The notes: a model not told the origin generated them from the sequence alone. A stretch of 61,289 nucleotides of DNA from an uncultured Lachnospiraceae bacterium (GCA_910576815.1 CAJTKA010000022.1:1-61289); one strand, 5' to 3'; positions 15,484 to 25,133 are shown, numbered from the stretch's first letter. Translations and numbers: made by a program.

Positions 15484-16836
15484 ATGAAAAAGAAAGTATT
15501 GGCAACATTACTTGCTGCTGCAATGACAGCCGGCGTTCTGGCGGGCTGCGGCGGCGACACAGCGCAGACACCTGCGGCAGAAACACCCGCAGCAGAGACT
15601 CCCGCAGCGGAGACGCCTGCGACTGAGGAAGCTCCTGCAACGGAGGAAGCGCCTGAGGCAGCGGCTCCTGCAGCAGACGATGCGATCGCGAATCTGATCG
15701 CAGCAACCACCGGTCCTGTTGCGATGACCGTATGGGCATCCGAGGAGGATCAGGATCTTACCACCAAGTTACTTGATCAGTTTAAGGCACTCTATCCCGA
15801 TGTGACCTTCGAGATCACTCTGGGCGCTGAGTCCGAGTCTACCGCAAAGGATACGGTTCTCACGGACGTAGAGTCAGCGGCGGACGTGTACGCTTTCGCT
15901 GATGACCAGATCAATGACCTGGTACAGGCTGGCGCACTGCAGGAAGTGGTAGCAAACTACACCTACGATGTGGCGGCTTCCAATGTGGCAGGCGCGGTCG
16001 AGGCAGCAGGCGTTGACGGCAAGCTTTACGCTTATCCGATGACGGCTGATAACGGTTACTTCATGTTCTATGATGCTTCCGTATTCACGGCAGATGACGT
16101 GAAGTCCTTAGAGAAGATGATCGAAGTAGCGGATGCGGCAGGCAAGAAAGTCGCGATGTGTGTTTCTGACGGCTGGTATATCTATTCATTCTTCCAGGGC
16201 GCAGGCTTACAGCTTTCCCTGAATGACGACGGTTCTAACACCTGTACCTGGAATGCAGCAGGCGGTACGGATGTAGCACAGGCGATCATAGATCTGGCGG
16301 CAAACGACGCATTTGTGGATATGACCGATGAGGAGATGGCGACCCAGATCGCGGAGGGCAATGTTGTTGCCTGCGTGAACGGTACATGGAGAGCAGAGAC
16401 GGCACAGCAGGCATGGGGCGACAACTATGCAGCGACCAAGCTTCCTACCTTCAAGGTAGCAGGCAAGGACTGCCAGATGTCCTCTTATTCCGGCTATAAG
16501 CTGATCGGTGTGAATCCTCACTCCAAGAACCTTGGCTGGGCAATGCTGCTGGCGGAGTATCTGACTAACGAGGAGTCTCAGAAGGCAAGATTTGAAGCTA
16601 GAGGCCTTGGCCCTGCAAACAATGCGGCGGCAGCTTCTCCTGAAGTACAGTCCAATCCCGCGATCGCGGCTTTGGCTGAGCAGGCGGCTTACGCTACGCC
16701 TCAGCGTGTGGGCGGTAAATACTGGGATCCTGCTAAGACCCTGGGTCAGATTCTGGCATCTGGCAATCCGGACGGAACGGATCTGCAGCAGCTGCTGGAT
16801 ACCACGGTTGAGGGTATCACGGCACCCATCGAGTAG
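15484..16836 (+). CDS. Sugar ABC transporter substrate-binding lipoprotein
   Basis: A 450-aa MalE-type binding protein. Signal peptide with lipobox LAGC (C22), then an AETPAAETPA-type repetitive linker to about residue 70, then the binding domain starting VAMTVWASEEDQDLTTKLLDQF. Motifs such as YPMTADNGYFMFYD and VNGTWRAE fit maltodextrin/oligosaccharide binders. Together with the two permeases downstream it forms an importer that would use a shared MsmX-type ATPase. Neighbouring GH53 and GH13 genes suggest galacto- or malto-oligosaccharide cargo. AGAGAGGG precedes the ATG. The stop codon overlaps a repeated hairpin. Confidence 0.92.
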   Translation: MKKKVLATLLAAAMTAGVLAGCGGDTAQTPAAETPAAETPAAETPATEEAPATEEAPEAAAPAADDAIANLIAATTGPVAMTVWASEEDQDLTTKLLDQFKALYPDVTFEITLGAESESTAKDTVLTDVESAADVYAFADDQINDLVQAGALQEVVANYTYDVAASNVAGAVEAAGVDGKLYAYPMTADNGYFMFYDASVFTADDVKSLEKMIEVADAAGKKVAMCVSDGWYIYSFFQGAGLQLSLNDDGSNTCTWNAAGGTDVAQAIIDLAANDAFVDMTDEEMATQIAEGNVVACVNGTWRAETAQQAWGDNYAATKLPTFKVAGKDCQMSSYSGYKLIGVNPHSKNLGWAMLLAEYLTNEESQKARFEARGLGPANNAAAASPEVQSNPAIAALAEQAAYATPQRVGGKYWDPAKTLGQILASGNPDGTDLQQLLDTTVEGITAPIE

Positions 16837-16888
16837 AGTAAATCCCTGCGGGATTAACTCTAGGAGAATGCAAAAAGCAGCATTCTCC
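16835..16888. repeat. Paired hairpins of a recurring family
   Basis: First hairpin: AGAGTAAATCCC (16835-16846) and GGGATTAACTCT (16850-16861), one internal mismatch, starting inside the stop codon of the binding-protein gene. Second: GGAGAATGC (16863-16871) and GCATTCTCC (16880-16888). The first recurs 2.5 times at 40264-40393; GAGAATGC/GCATTCTC words recur at 39506-39528 and 47931-47947. No U tract follows, so it is not a simple terminator. Confidence 0.75.
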
Positions 16889-17033
16889 GCTTGAACTAAA
16901 TTCTAAACGGTTATAAATTCCAGAGGGTGGGTGTAGGCATCCGCCCTCTGTGTTCCATCGATCGTAATGTATTATGCAATATTTTTGAGCGTGAGAGGGT
17001 ATTTTCTGACATTCTGATATGGAGGTTCGCTGG

Positions 17034-18461
17034 ATGAAGAACGCATTGAATGCAATAGGAAAATGTTTTAAGGATCTGGGGACGGCCTTCACTAAGGGGG
17101 ATATCTGGGTAAAGTTGTCCGCTGTTGTAATGGGGGCAGGTTATTTTGCAAGAAAACAGGTGATCAACGGCATCATTATGTGCCTGGTAGAGGTGCTGTT
17201 TGTGGTGCTGTGCGTCGGTTATGCGGCACCGAACCTTGCTAAGTTTGGCACGTTGGGAACGGTGCAGTTTGAGCAGGTCTTTGATCCACTGACTATGACC
17301 AGTACCGTCAATGACTACGATAACTCATTCCTGATCCTGTTAAATTCCATTATTTCGTTGTTTATCATTTTTGTATTTGTTGTATTTTATATTTCCAATA
17401 TGAAAACGGTATATCGTTTGCAGCTTCGCCAGGAGAACGGGCAGCATATCAATACCTTCGGCGAAGATGTGCGGACGATGTTTAATGAAAAATTCCATAT
17501 TACGCTGCTGACGCTGCCGGCGATCGGTATCATCATCATGAACATACTGCCGATTTTGGTCTTGATCGCGGTGGCATTCACCAACTACGATCAGCAGCAC
17601 ATGCCGCCTAACGCCCTGTTTACCTGGGTGGGGTGGAACAACTTTAAGAATCTGTTCACCAGCTCCGTGACGGTGACATTCGGTTATTCTTTCAGAAAGA
17701 TCCTGGTCTGGACGCTGGAGTGGGCGGTGCTGGCAACCTTTACCACTTACATCGGCGGTATCCTGATGGCGAAATTCATCAATGACAAGCGCACGAAGCT
17801 GCCGAAGCTGTGGAGAACGCTTTTCATCATCGCGATCGCCGTTCCGCAGTTCGTGACCCTGCTTTTGGTGAGAAATTTCTTTGCGGACGCAGGTATCGTC
17901 AATACGTTCTGCAGCAACATTGGCCTGACGGATTTCCTGAAAAATATTGGGCTGGTGCCTGCTAATTTAAGCTACATTCCGTTTTTGACGAACCCCGGCT
18001 GGGCGAAGGTGATGATCGTTATCATCAATATTTGGATCGGTATCCCTTACCAGATGCTGGTGGCGACGGGCGTGCTGATGAACATTCCCGAGGATCAGAT
18101 CGAGAGTGCAAGGATCGACGGCGCCAATCCGATGCAGATCTTTGTCAAGATCACGATGCCCTATATGCTCTTTGTGACGGGGCCGAGCCTGATCACGGAT
18201 TTCGTTAAGAATATCAACAACTTCAACGTTATTTATCTGCTTACGCAGGATGTGTTCGTCACAAGCGACCAGCTTCTTGCGAACTCGAATGCGAAGGAGA
18301 TCGATCTGCTTGTAACCTGGCTGTTCCGTCTGACGAACGAGTACTACAACTACAAGATGGCATCCGTTATCGGTATCATCGTATTTATCATCTGTGCGGC
18401 GTTCACTCTGGTGACCTTTACCAGAACCATCAAAGGAGATAAGGAGGAGGAGTTTCAATAA
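17034..18461 (+). CDS. Sugar ABC transporter permease, MalF type
   Basis: A 475-aa membrane permease. After a cytoplasmic N terminus (about 40 residues), eight or so hydrophobic segments follow. The EAA loop that contacts the ATPase is visible: ESARIDGANPMQIFVKITMP. The extended N-terminal third with two extra segments is a MalF-type trait. GGAGG (17021-17025) lies 8 nt before ATG 17034, preferred over ATG 17019. It overlaps the next permease gene by one base (TAATG), so the two are translationally coupled. It forms the channel with the downstream protein. Confidence 0.93.
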   Translation: MKNALNAIGKCFKDLGTAFTKGDIWVKLSAVVMGAGYFARKQVINGIIMCLVEVLFVVLCVGYAAPNLAKFGTLGTVQFEQVFDPLTMTSTVNDYDNSFLILLNSIISLFIIFVFVVFYISNMKTVYRLQLRQENGQHINTFGEDVRTMFNEKFHITLLTLPAIGIIIMNILPILVLIAVAFTNYDQQHMPPNALFTWVGWNNFKNLFTSSVTVTFGYSFRKILVWTLEWAVLATFTTYIGGILMAKFINDKRTKLPKLWRTLFIIAIAVPQFVTLLLVRNFFADAGIVNTFCSNIGLTDFLKNIGLVPANLSYIPFLTNPGWAKVMIVIINIWIGIPYQMLVATGVLMNIPEDQIESARIDGANPMQIFVKITMPYMLFVTGPSLITDFVKNINNFNVIYLLTQDVFVTSDQLLANSNAKEIDLLVTWLFRLTNEYYNYKMASVIGIIVFIICAAFTLVTFTRTIKGDKEEEFQ

Positions 18462-19303
18462 TGAAAAAGACGATCAAATCTGTAATAAGACACCTGGTTT
18501 TGCTTTTTCTGTCCGTGGTTTGGCTGATTCCGATCCTTTGGCTGTTTGTTACGTCGTTTAGCGGCTATAAGGGGATCAACACCTCCCATTTCTTCCCGGA
18601 GACCTGGACACTTGACAATTACGCGCAGCTTTTCCTGCGGCCGGATTCCATCGTACAGTATCCGAGATGGTTCTGGAACACCTTCGTGATCGCGGCGTTT
18701 TCCTGTATCATTTCCACGATCCTTGTGCTGATGGTGTCCTATACCATGAGTAAGACGCGTTTTCCGGGCAGAAAAGGATTGATGAGCTTTTCCATCATTC
18801 TCAATATGTTCCCGGGCGTGCTGTCCATGATCGCAATCTACTTTATCTTAAAGACCATGGGGCTGACCAACAGCCATCTGGGCATGATCATCGTGTACTC
18901 CGCAGGTGCGGGACTTGGTTACCTGATCTGTAAGGGCTTTATGGACACGATCTCCACTTCCTTGAGTGAGGCGGCGAAACTGGAAGGCGCTTCTCAGGCG
19001 ACGATCTTTTTCAGGATCATCATCCCGCTTTCCAAGCCCATCATCGTCTACACGGTCATCAATGCGTTCCTTGCGCCGTGGGCAGACTTCGTGTTTGCGA
19101 AGCTGATGCTCAACTCCGGCGTGGCAACGGACTGGACGGTTGCGATCGGACTTTTCAATATGCTTGGTAAGTCCATGATCAACAAGTACTTCTCGGTATT
19201 CTGCGCAGGCGGCGTGATCATCGCCATCCCGATCTCGGCATTGTTCGTGATCATGCAGAAGTTCTATGTAGAGGGTATTACGGGCGGTTCTGTTAAGGGA
19301 TAA
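18461..19303 (+). CDS. Sugar ABC transporter permease, MalG type
   Basis: A 280-aa permease with six membrane segments and the EAA loop SLSEAAKLEGASQATIFFRIIIP. It is the MalG-type partner of the preceding permease, whose stop codon it overlaps. The length and C-terminal motif FYVEGITGGSVKG match the family. A hairpin with a weak T stretch follows (19325-19356). Confidence 0.93.
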   Translation: MKKTIKSVIRHLVLLFLSVVWLIPILWLFVTSFSGYKGINTSHFFPETWTLDNYAQLFLRPDSIVQYPRWFWNTFVIAAFSCIISTILVLMVSYTMSKTRFPGRKGLMSFSIILNMFPGVLSMIAIYFILKTMGLTNSHLGMIIVYSAGAGLGYLICKGFMDTISTSLSEAAKLEGASQATIFFRIIIPLSKPIIVYTVINAFLAPWADFVFAKLMLNSGVATDWTVAIGLFNMLGKSMINKYFSVFCAGGVIIAIPISALFVIMQKFYVEGITGGSVKG

Positions 19304-19324
19304 GAGCAAAACAATTATATATGG

Positions 19325-19356
19325 CAAGCTGCACTATTATAGTGCAGCTTGTTTGA
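19325..19356 (+). terminator. Hairpin after the permease genes
   Basis: CAAGCTGCACTA (19325-19336) pairs perfectly with TAGTGCAGCTTG (19340-19351), 3-nt loop, then TTTGATTT. Strong stem, imperfect U tract; may attenuate rather than stop transcription into the GH13 gene. Confidence 0.6.
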
Positions 19357-19377
19357 TTTCGGATAGGAGAGAATAGC

Positions 19378-21210
19378 ATGAAACATAGACAGGCAAGGGT
19401 TTTGGCGGGAATACTAGCAGCGGCTTTGCTGCTTAGCGGCTGCGGCACGGGAAATAACAGTACGACGGGCACGTCGAAGGATGCGTCCGCACTGGAAGGG
19501 CAGGTGTCCGAAACAGAGGGCGCGGATGCTGCGGCAGGAGAGACAGCGCAGGACGGGAGTGACAGTACGACAGGAGACGCGACGCAGGAGCAGGATGAGA
19601 ACACGGCGGACGGAACAGGTGTGCAGGGCACGGCTCAAATGCGGGCAGCTTGGGAGGATAACCCTCTGCAAATCATCGACGATAACTACAGAACATACTA
19701 TGAGGTGTTCGTCTACTCCTTTTGTGACAGCGACGGCGACGGTGTGGGAGACTTGCAGGGGCTGATTTCCAAGCTGGACTATATCAACGACGGCGACGAT
19801 ACCACGGATACGGATCTGGGCTGCAATGGCATCTGGCTGATGCCCGTGAATCCTTCGCCTACTTATCATAAGTACGATGTGGCGGATTACTATGGCATTG
19901 ACGAGGAATACGGGACGCTGGAGGATTTTCAGACGCTGTTGGCGGAATGCGACAAGCGGGGCATCAAGGTCATCATGGATCTGGTATTAAATCACAGTTC
20001 TTCGCAGAATCCCTGGTTTCAGGAGGCTTGCACCTATCTGAAAGGACTTGGCGACACGGAGCCTGACACGGCGGACTGCCCATATTTTGACTATTATCAT
20101 TTCTCGAAGGAACAGGGCGGCGGTTTCTATCAGATAGAAGGGACGGACTGGTATTACGAGGCGCAGTTCTGGTCGGAGATGCCCGATTTTAACTTAGACT
20201 GCGAGGCACTGCGGGAAGAATTTGCGAAAGTCACGCAGTACTGGCTGGATATGGGGGCGGGCGGTTTCCGTCTGGACGCGGTGAAAGAGTATTATACGGG
20301 TGCACCCCAGGCCAATATTGCGTTTTTGGAGTGGTTGACCGATACGGTCAAGTCACAGAAAGAGGATGCCTACCTGGTGGGCGAAGCGTGGCTTCCCATG
20401 GAAGATTATGCGCAGTACTATGCAAGCGGCATCGACAGCATCTTTGACTTTGCTTTTGCGGACAAGGACGGTATCATCTCCAAGGTGTTAAACGGCGCTT
20501 CCGCGACGAAGTATGGCGCGGCTGTCAGTTCTCTGGAGGAGACCTTCGGAGCTTACAACGAGGATTATATCGACGCGCCTTTTTATACCAATCATGATAT
20601 GGGCAGGAGCGCAGGCTACTATGCGGGGGATGATTCTGCCGCGCAGACGAAGATGGCAGCGGCCATGAATCTGTTTATGAGCGGCTCGGCCTTTGTCTAT
20701 TATGGAGAAGAACTGGGCATGAAAGGTTCAGGCAAGGACGAAAACAAGCGCGCACCCATGTATTGGAGCATGAACGCCGATGCGGAGGGCATGTGCGACG
20801 GCCCGAAGGATATGGAAAATGTAAAGATGAAGTTTGAGAGCCTGGAGGAGCAGGAAAAGGATGCGGCTTCGGTTTATCAATTCTATAAAAAGGTCATTAA
20901 GATCCGTAACCAGAATCCGGAGATTGCCAGAGGAGATGCGCAATATGTCCTGGTAGGGGATTTTTTGGAGGATACTGTCAGAGAGAGTGTCTGCGCCATC
21001 AAAAAAACCTATGACGGTTCGGAGGTTCTGCTTATTTTTGTGACGGGAGCGGAGGCTCAGGAACTGGATCTGAGCGAGATCAGCTTAAACGGGAAGAACA
21101 TTGGCGCGGATACGGAAATTCGCGGTGCGCTGGTAACGGGCGAGGAAGCGATCGTTTTGGAAGACGGAAAGGCTGTAATGCCGGGGTTCTCTGTACTTGT
21201 GCTGAAATAG
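19378..21210 (+). CDS. GH13 alpha-amylase-family lipoprotein
   Basis: A 610-aa surface-anchored alpha-glucan hydrolase. Signal peptide with lipobox LSGC, a Thr/Gly/Asp-rich linker to about residue 90, then the (beta/alpha)8 domain. Conserved regions: DLVLNHSS, FRLDAVKEY with nucleophile D300, VGEAW with acid/base E336, and FYTNHD with D407. DSDGDGVGDLQG is the calcium-binding loop of this group. A beta domain ends the protein. It would release malto-oligosaccharides at the cell surface for the importer encoded just upstream. AGGAGAGAA precedes the ATG. Confidence 0.93.
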   Translation: MKHRQARVLAGILAAALLLSGCGTGNNSTTGTSKDASALEGQVSETEGADAAAGETAQDGSDSTTGDATQEQDENTADGTGVQGTAQMRAAWEDNPLQIIDDNYRTYYEVFVYSFCDSDGDGVGDLQGLISKLDYINDGDDTTDTDLGCNGIWLMPVNPSPTYHKYDVADYYGIDEEYGTLEDFQTLLAECDKRGIKVIMDLVLNHSSSQNPWFQEACTYLKGLGDTEPDTADCPYFDYYHFSKEQGGGFYQIEGTDWYYEAQFWSEMPDFNLDCEALREEFAKVTQYWLDMGAGGFRLDAVKEYYTGAPQANIAFLEWLTDTVKSQKEDAYLVGEAWLPMEDYAQYYASGIDSIFDFAFADKDGIISKVLNGASATKYGAAVSSLEETFGAYNEDYIDAPFYTNHDMGRSAGYYAGDDSAAQTKMAAAMNLFMSGSAFVYYGEELGMKGSGKDENKRAPMYWSMNADAEGMCDGPKDMENVKMKFESLEEQEKDAASVYQFYKKVIKIRNQNPEIARGDAQYVLVGDFLEDTVRESVCAIKKTYDGSEVLLIFVTGAEAQELDLSEISLNGKNIGADTEIRGALVTGEEAIVLEDGKAVMPGFSVLVLK

Positions 21211-21270
21211 CGCGGTACAGACGGCTTTTGCAGGCGGAATATGAGACTGACGAGAATGGCCTGAAACATC

Positions 21271-21299
21271 TTGAAATTCTAAAGAAACTATTATAAAAT
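21271..21299 (+). promoter_or_regulatory. Possible promoter of the OFA transporter gene
   Basis: TTGAAA (21271-21276), 17-bp spacer, TAAAAT (21294-21299). The gene has its own transcription unit in the layout, since the distance from the GH13 gene is 149 bp. Confidence 0.5.
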
Positions 21300-21359
21300 A
21301 ATTAAAGTTGCATGACTGTAATACATTCTATCTTAACGAAAGGATAACAGGTACTTAAC

Positions 21360-22658
21360 ATGAAAAGTCAAAACAAATGGGTGCGGGCCGCGATCCCGGC
21401 GCTGCTCCTGCATTTCAGTATCGGTACGGTGTACTGCTGGTCTATCTTCAGTCAGGAGATCGCTGACTACATAGGGTTTTCCAAGGCAGCGACAGAGTGG
21501 GCGTTCAGCTTCGCCATCTTCTTCCTCGGTATGTCGGCGGCATTCCTGGGCAACGTGGTGGAGAAGGACATCCATAAGTCGTCCCTGATCGCTACCATCA
21601 CCTTTGCTCTCGGTATGGCGGGCACGGGATTCTTTATCTGGTACGGCGGAAATAACCCGGGAAGTGTACTGGCTCTCGTAGGTATTTATGTCTGCTACGG
21701 TTTCATCATGGGTATCGGCTTGGGCACGGGTTATCTTTCACCGGTCAAAACGCTGATGCTGTGGTTCGAGGATAAGAAAGGTCTGGCGACCGGTCTGGCG
21801 GTAGCAGGCTTTGGCGGCGCGAAGGCGATCGCAAGCCCCATCATGCAGGCACTGCTTGCAAACCTCGGCGACGGCGGCATCTACAAGATGTTCTGGATCC
21901 TGGCGGCAGTTTACTTTGTGATGATGTTTGTGGGCCATCTCCTGCTGGCGAAGCCTGCAGGCTGGCATGAGCCGCAGAAGAAAGAAAAGGGTCAGGGCAT
22001 CATGGCTACCATCAAGACCCGTCCGATCAGCAATTACATAGGCATTTGGCTGATGTTCTACATCAACATCACCTGTGGTCTGGCGCTGATCTCTCAGGAG
22101 AAGATGATCGTCAAATGTATCGGACTTGCCGGAGTGGTAGGCGTGATTTCTACCATCTCTGCCATCTTCAATGCGGGCGGCCGTCTGGGCTTCTCTGCAT
22201 GGGCGGATCATATGAAGGACAGAAATACCATTTATAAGCTGATTTTCATTCTCTCCATTGCATTTACGGCGATCGTGATGCTGACGGGCGGTATCAAGAA
22301 CGGTGAAGGCAATATGCTGCTGGTGATCCTGGTACTGGCATTGATCTTTATGGTGAATGCGGGTTACGGCGGCGGTTTCTCCAATGTGCCGACCCTGCTT
22401 TCCGACCACTACGGCATGGGCAGCATCAGTGCGATCCACGGCATCACCCTTTCCGCGTGGGCCTTTGCGGGTCTGACAGGAAACCAGATTGCGACCCTGA
22501 TCGTGAGCAAAACGGGAAACTTTATCGAAGATGCACACGGCAATATGGTAAATCCGATCGGGTATCAGAACGTACTGTACTTTACGGTCGTGCTTTACAT
22601 CATTGCCCTGCTGCTGAGCCTGTTCCTGGTTAAGCCGTCCACGACGGATAAGAAGTAA
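21360..22658 (+). CDS. OFA-family MFS transporter (OxlT/YhjX-like)
   Basis: A 432-aa transporter with 12 hydrophobic segments. The start WVRAAIPALLLHFSIGTVYCWSIF and the loop GLGTGYLSPVKTLMLWF followed by KKGLATGLAVAGFG are typical of the oxalate:formate antiporter family. Members exchange or import small carboxylates (oxalate/formate, pyruvate, lactate). No oxalate-metabolism gene is nearby, so the substrate is unknown. The ribosome site is weak. It is convergent with the large minus-strand gene and separated from it by a shared terminator. Confidence 0.9.
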   Translation: MKSQNKWVRAAIPALLLHFSIGTVYCWSIFSQEIADYIGFSKAATEWAFSFAIFFLGMSAAFLGNVVEKDIHKSSLIATITFALGMAGTGFFIWYGGNNPGSVLALVGIYVCYGFIMGIGLGTGYLSPVKTLMLWFEDKKGLATGLAVAGFGGAKAIASPIMQALLANLGDGGIYKMFWILAAVYFVMMFVGHLLLAKPAGWHEPQKKEKGQGIMATIKTRPISNYIGIWLMFYINITCGLALISQEKMIVKCIGLAGVVGVISTISAIFNAGGRLGFSAWADHMKDRNTIYKLIFILSIAFTAIVMLTGGIKNGEGNMLLVILVLALIFMVNAGYGGGFSNVPTLLSDHYGMGSISAIHGITLSAWAFAGLTGNQIATLIVSKTGNFIEDAHGNMVNPIGYQNVLYFTVVLYIIALLLSLFLVKPSTTDKK

Positions 22659-22696
22659 GGCGGCAGGATCAGATAAAAGAAAAGCAAAAGATAGAG

Positions 22697-22740
22697 ACCA
22701 AAAAGGAGCGGCCACCAAGATCGGTGAGCGGCTCCTTTTA
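22697..22740. terminator. Bidirectional terminator between convergent genes
   Basis: AAAAAGGAGC (about 22699-22708) pairs with GCTCCTTTT (about 22731-22739); the inner part GGCCACC/CGGTGAGC pairs imperfectly. A run of A precedes and T follows, so it can serve both strands. Confidence 0.75.
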
Positions 22741-22771
22741 TATAGATTTCATTTTTGCAGTTTTTGCAGTA

Positions 22772-25024
22772 TTACATACTCAGATATTCGTACTGAGCCT
22801 GCAGCTCTTTAGGGATCGGTGTTCCCGTGTTTTTCAGCTTCTGGAACACGTTGTCGTAGTGATGGAGCTTCTGTGACAGCTTGACATCATAGCGGGACAT
22901 CGTTTCCTTATAGAGCGGGTTTGCTGCCAGTCTGGTGCGGATCTCTTTGGAGAACGGGCAGTAGGTGAAGATAATACCTCTGGACACCTTGTTCAGCCTG
23001 GGAGAGCCTGTACCTTCATAAAGGATCCACGCCTCGTAGTCTCTGATAAACATTTCTTTGTAGCTGTTCTTTGCCTTCTGCATACTGAGCTTGATCTTAT
23101 CCTTGGCATCAGCGGACAGCTCACGGTTCTTGCGGTAGAACTGGATGTAGTCGAAGTATTCGCTGGTAAGAGAAGCTTCGGAAATATCGTTCCAGCGGGC
23201 GCCCTGTACACGCTTGCACATTTCCCAGCGGAAGTCGCCGGTCAGACGAACCAGGATGTTGGTCAAATCTTCCATCTGGAAGATGGAGACCATCATGCGG
23301 GCGGGTGTGGTGCGCTTGCGCCCTTCGATTTCCTGCCAGGCAATGCCGCGGGTTCCCACATTGGGCATGAGGACGATATCGGGAAGGACTTCTATGCCGA
23401 TGGATTCCTTGCCGATTCCGATGTCGGGATTCGTGTAGATCACATCGCGGTAGTAAGCGCTGAAGTCGATGGCACGAATCTTTTGGAAAGCCTCCTCCAC
23501 TTTTTCCACAGATACAAGCGTGTCAGCCAGATCCTTTAAGACGTTATGCTCAGAAAAGATCGGACAGAAGCTTAACACACGGCCAAAGGTGATCTTATTA
23601 ACGGTAGGGAACATGTTGCGCATCTCAAAGAGCATCTTTTCCTTCGTATCGTTCTGCATACGCGCTTCGTCTGCGGCAGTGATATTGCCGGACATTTTCT
23701 GCTCACGCAGAAAGGTAGGAAAGTCTGAGTCAAATTCGTTGCGGCTGGGCTCTTTTTTGCCTTTATAGATGGCGGTGAGCCATTCGTAGGCCGTATAAAC
23801 CTTGCGCTTGGGATCCGTGGGAAGGTTGTCAACAATCTTGTATAAGTAGGAGGCGTTTTCAAGGCCTGCCAGATGTTCGTCCACATAGCCGAAGTTGAAG
23901 AACATTTTCACGACCTTTGGTACCGAAGGGTCTTTCATGCTCTTGACAAAGGCTTTTTCATAAATCTGATAGAACAGCTTCGTGATGGAAAGCCGCAGTT
24001 TTCTGGCAGCGTCATCGGACGCGTTCTTATCGGACTGATTTGCAAATTTATTAACGGCCTCACGGAAGGCGGCAGCTGTCTCACCAGATACTTCGGAATA
24101 GGCGAGAATGGTGTTCATGGAATCGGTCACATCCGCGACATCTTCTACGGAGGCGGTCTCTGCCGGTCCGTCGCCTAAGTGGGCAAGTTTCTCACGGTAT
24201 TCTGCCACGCGGCTCTGGTACATCTCCTTATCGATGGAAGCCTGATCCTCCATCTGGATCATCATCGTGGAGAGCGCCGCAATCAGCGTGGTGGAGTCGG
24301 GGTCGTTCTGCCCGATCTTATATAAAAGGCTGGTGTAGAGATCAAAAAAGTCCAGCTTGTTTTCGTTCATCAGAAAACGTGCGATATCCGCTTTATAGTC
24401 GTAGAGCATGCGGCTGACGGAAATCACGCGGTGAACGTCCAGATTTGTCTTTATGGTTATGCCCGCCAGAAAATCGGGGTTGATTTCCTGAGCGGATTTT
24501 TCTGCGATCAAAGTAGTAAGCTGTTCGTAATAGCCATCCAGCCAACGCTCCAGATCATCTTCCAGAACAAGCGGCTCTACGGTTTCTAAGTCCGGCAGCG
24601 CTCTGGCCGAGAAGCCGTGTTTGCTGCAGAAGGTTTTATATTCTTCGTAGCTGTTGAGCAGATAGTGGTAGATATTTTCGCAGTCGAAAAGATCCATCTC
24701 GTACTGGTCGTGAATCTCCCGAAACTGCTTAAACAGGGAGGTGACAATCCTGTTTGCCAGCTCAGCGCTCTTGCTCATCAGCGTGGAAAGCGTTGCGGCG
24801 GTACAGGGATAGGAAGTGATGCCCGTGGGTTCCTCCGTTTGATAGGAAATAAAGTGGGAACCGAAGAAGATTTCACAGACGCCGATCACGTCTCCTTTTT
24901 GCAGATAATAAGTGCCGCCCGGATAGTCGGCACGCACACTCCCCTTTGCGATCAGGTGCAGGGCGGTCAGGTTCTGTTCACTCTGGATCAACTGTGCGCC
25001 TGCCGGAAATTCTTTTACAGCCAT
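22772..25024 (-). CDS. Large protein with N-terminal cyclic-nucleotide-type domain, 750 aa
   Basis: The first ~110 residues fit a CRP-like beta roll (FPAGAQLIQSEQ, LHLIAKGSVRADYPG, LQKGDVIGVCEIFFG). No DNA-binding HTH follows. The remaining ~640 residues are mostly helical and unfamiliar to me, with a coiled-coil-like stretch (residues 215-300) and a conserved-looking C-terminal block around EGRKRTTPARMMVSIFQMEDL and SRGIIFTYCPFSKEIR. No signal peptide or membrane segment. So it is probably a ligand-responsive cytoplasmic protein rather than a transcription factor. GAGGGGG precedes the ATG. Monocistronic. Function unknown. Confidence 0.7.
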   Translation of the reverse strand: MAVKEFPAGAQLIQSEQNLTALHLIAKGSVRADYPGGTYYLQKGDVIGVCEIFFGSHFISYQTEEPTGITSYPCTAATLSTLMSKSAELANRIVTSLFKQFREIHDQYEMDLFDCENIYHYLLNSYEEYKTFCSKHGFSARALPDLETVEPLVLEDDLERWLDGYYEQLTTLIAEKSAQEINPDFLAGITIKTNLDVHRVISVSRMLYDYKADIARFLMNENKLDFFDLYTSLLYKIGQNDPDSTTLIAALSTMMIQMEDQASIDKEMYQSRVAEYREKLAHLGDGPAETASVEDVADVTDSMNTILAYSEVSGETAAAFREAVNKFANQSDKNASDDAARKLRLSITKLFYQIYEKAFVKSMKDPSVPKVVKMFFNFGYVDEHLAGLENASYLYKIVDNLPTDPKRKVYTAYEWLTAIYKGKKEPSRNEFDSDFPTFLREQKMSGNITAADEARMQNDTKEKMLFEMRNMFPTVNKITFGRVLSFCPIFSEHNVLKDLADTLVSVEKVEEAFQKIRAIDFSAYYRDVIYTNPDIGIGKESIGIEVLPDIVLMPNVGTRGIAWQEIEGRKRTTPARMMVSIFQMEDLTNILVRLTGDFRWEMCKRVQGARWNDISEASLTSEYFDYIQFYRKNRELSADAKDKIKLSMQKAKNSYKEMFIRDYEAWILYEGTGSPRLNKVSRGIIFTYCPFSKEIRTRLAANPLYKETMSRYDVKLSQKLHHYDNVFQKLKNTGTPIPKELQAQYEYLSM

Positions 25025-25087
25025 TGGAATACCCCCTCTTATACAAATTGATACAAAAACCCTGTAACTATCTTATGCCTTTTTGCG

Positions 25088-25124
25088 GGAAAAGTCAATG
25101 AGAAGGCCGCCCCGGAGGGGCGGC
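25088..25124. repeat. 37-bp exact direct repeat, copy 1 (with GC-rich hairpin)
   Basis: Begins GGAAAAGTCAATGAG and continues into the GC-rich hairpin GCCGCCCC/GGGGCGGC. Identical to 26213-26249. On the minus strand it lies just after the Rpn pseudogene and could act as its terminator. Confidence 0.9.
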
Positions 25125-25133
25125 TTGCGACCG

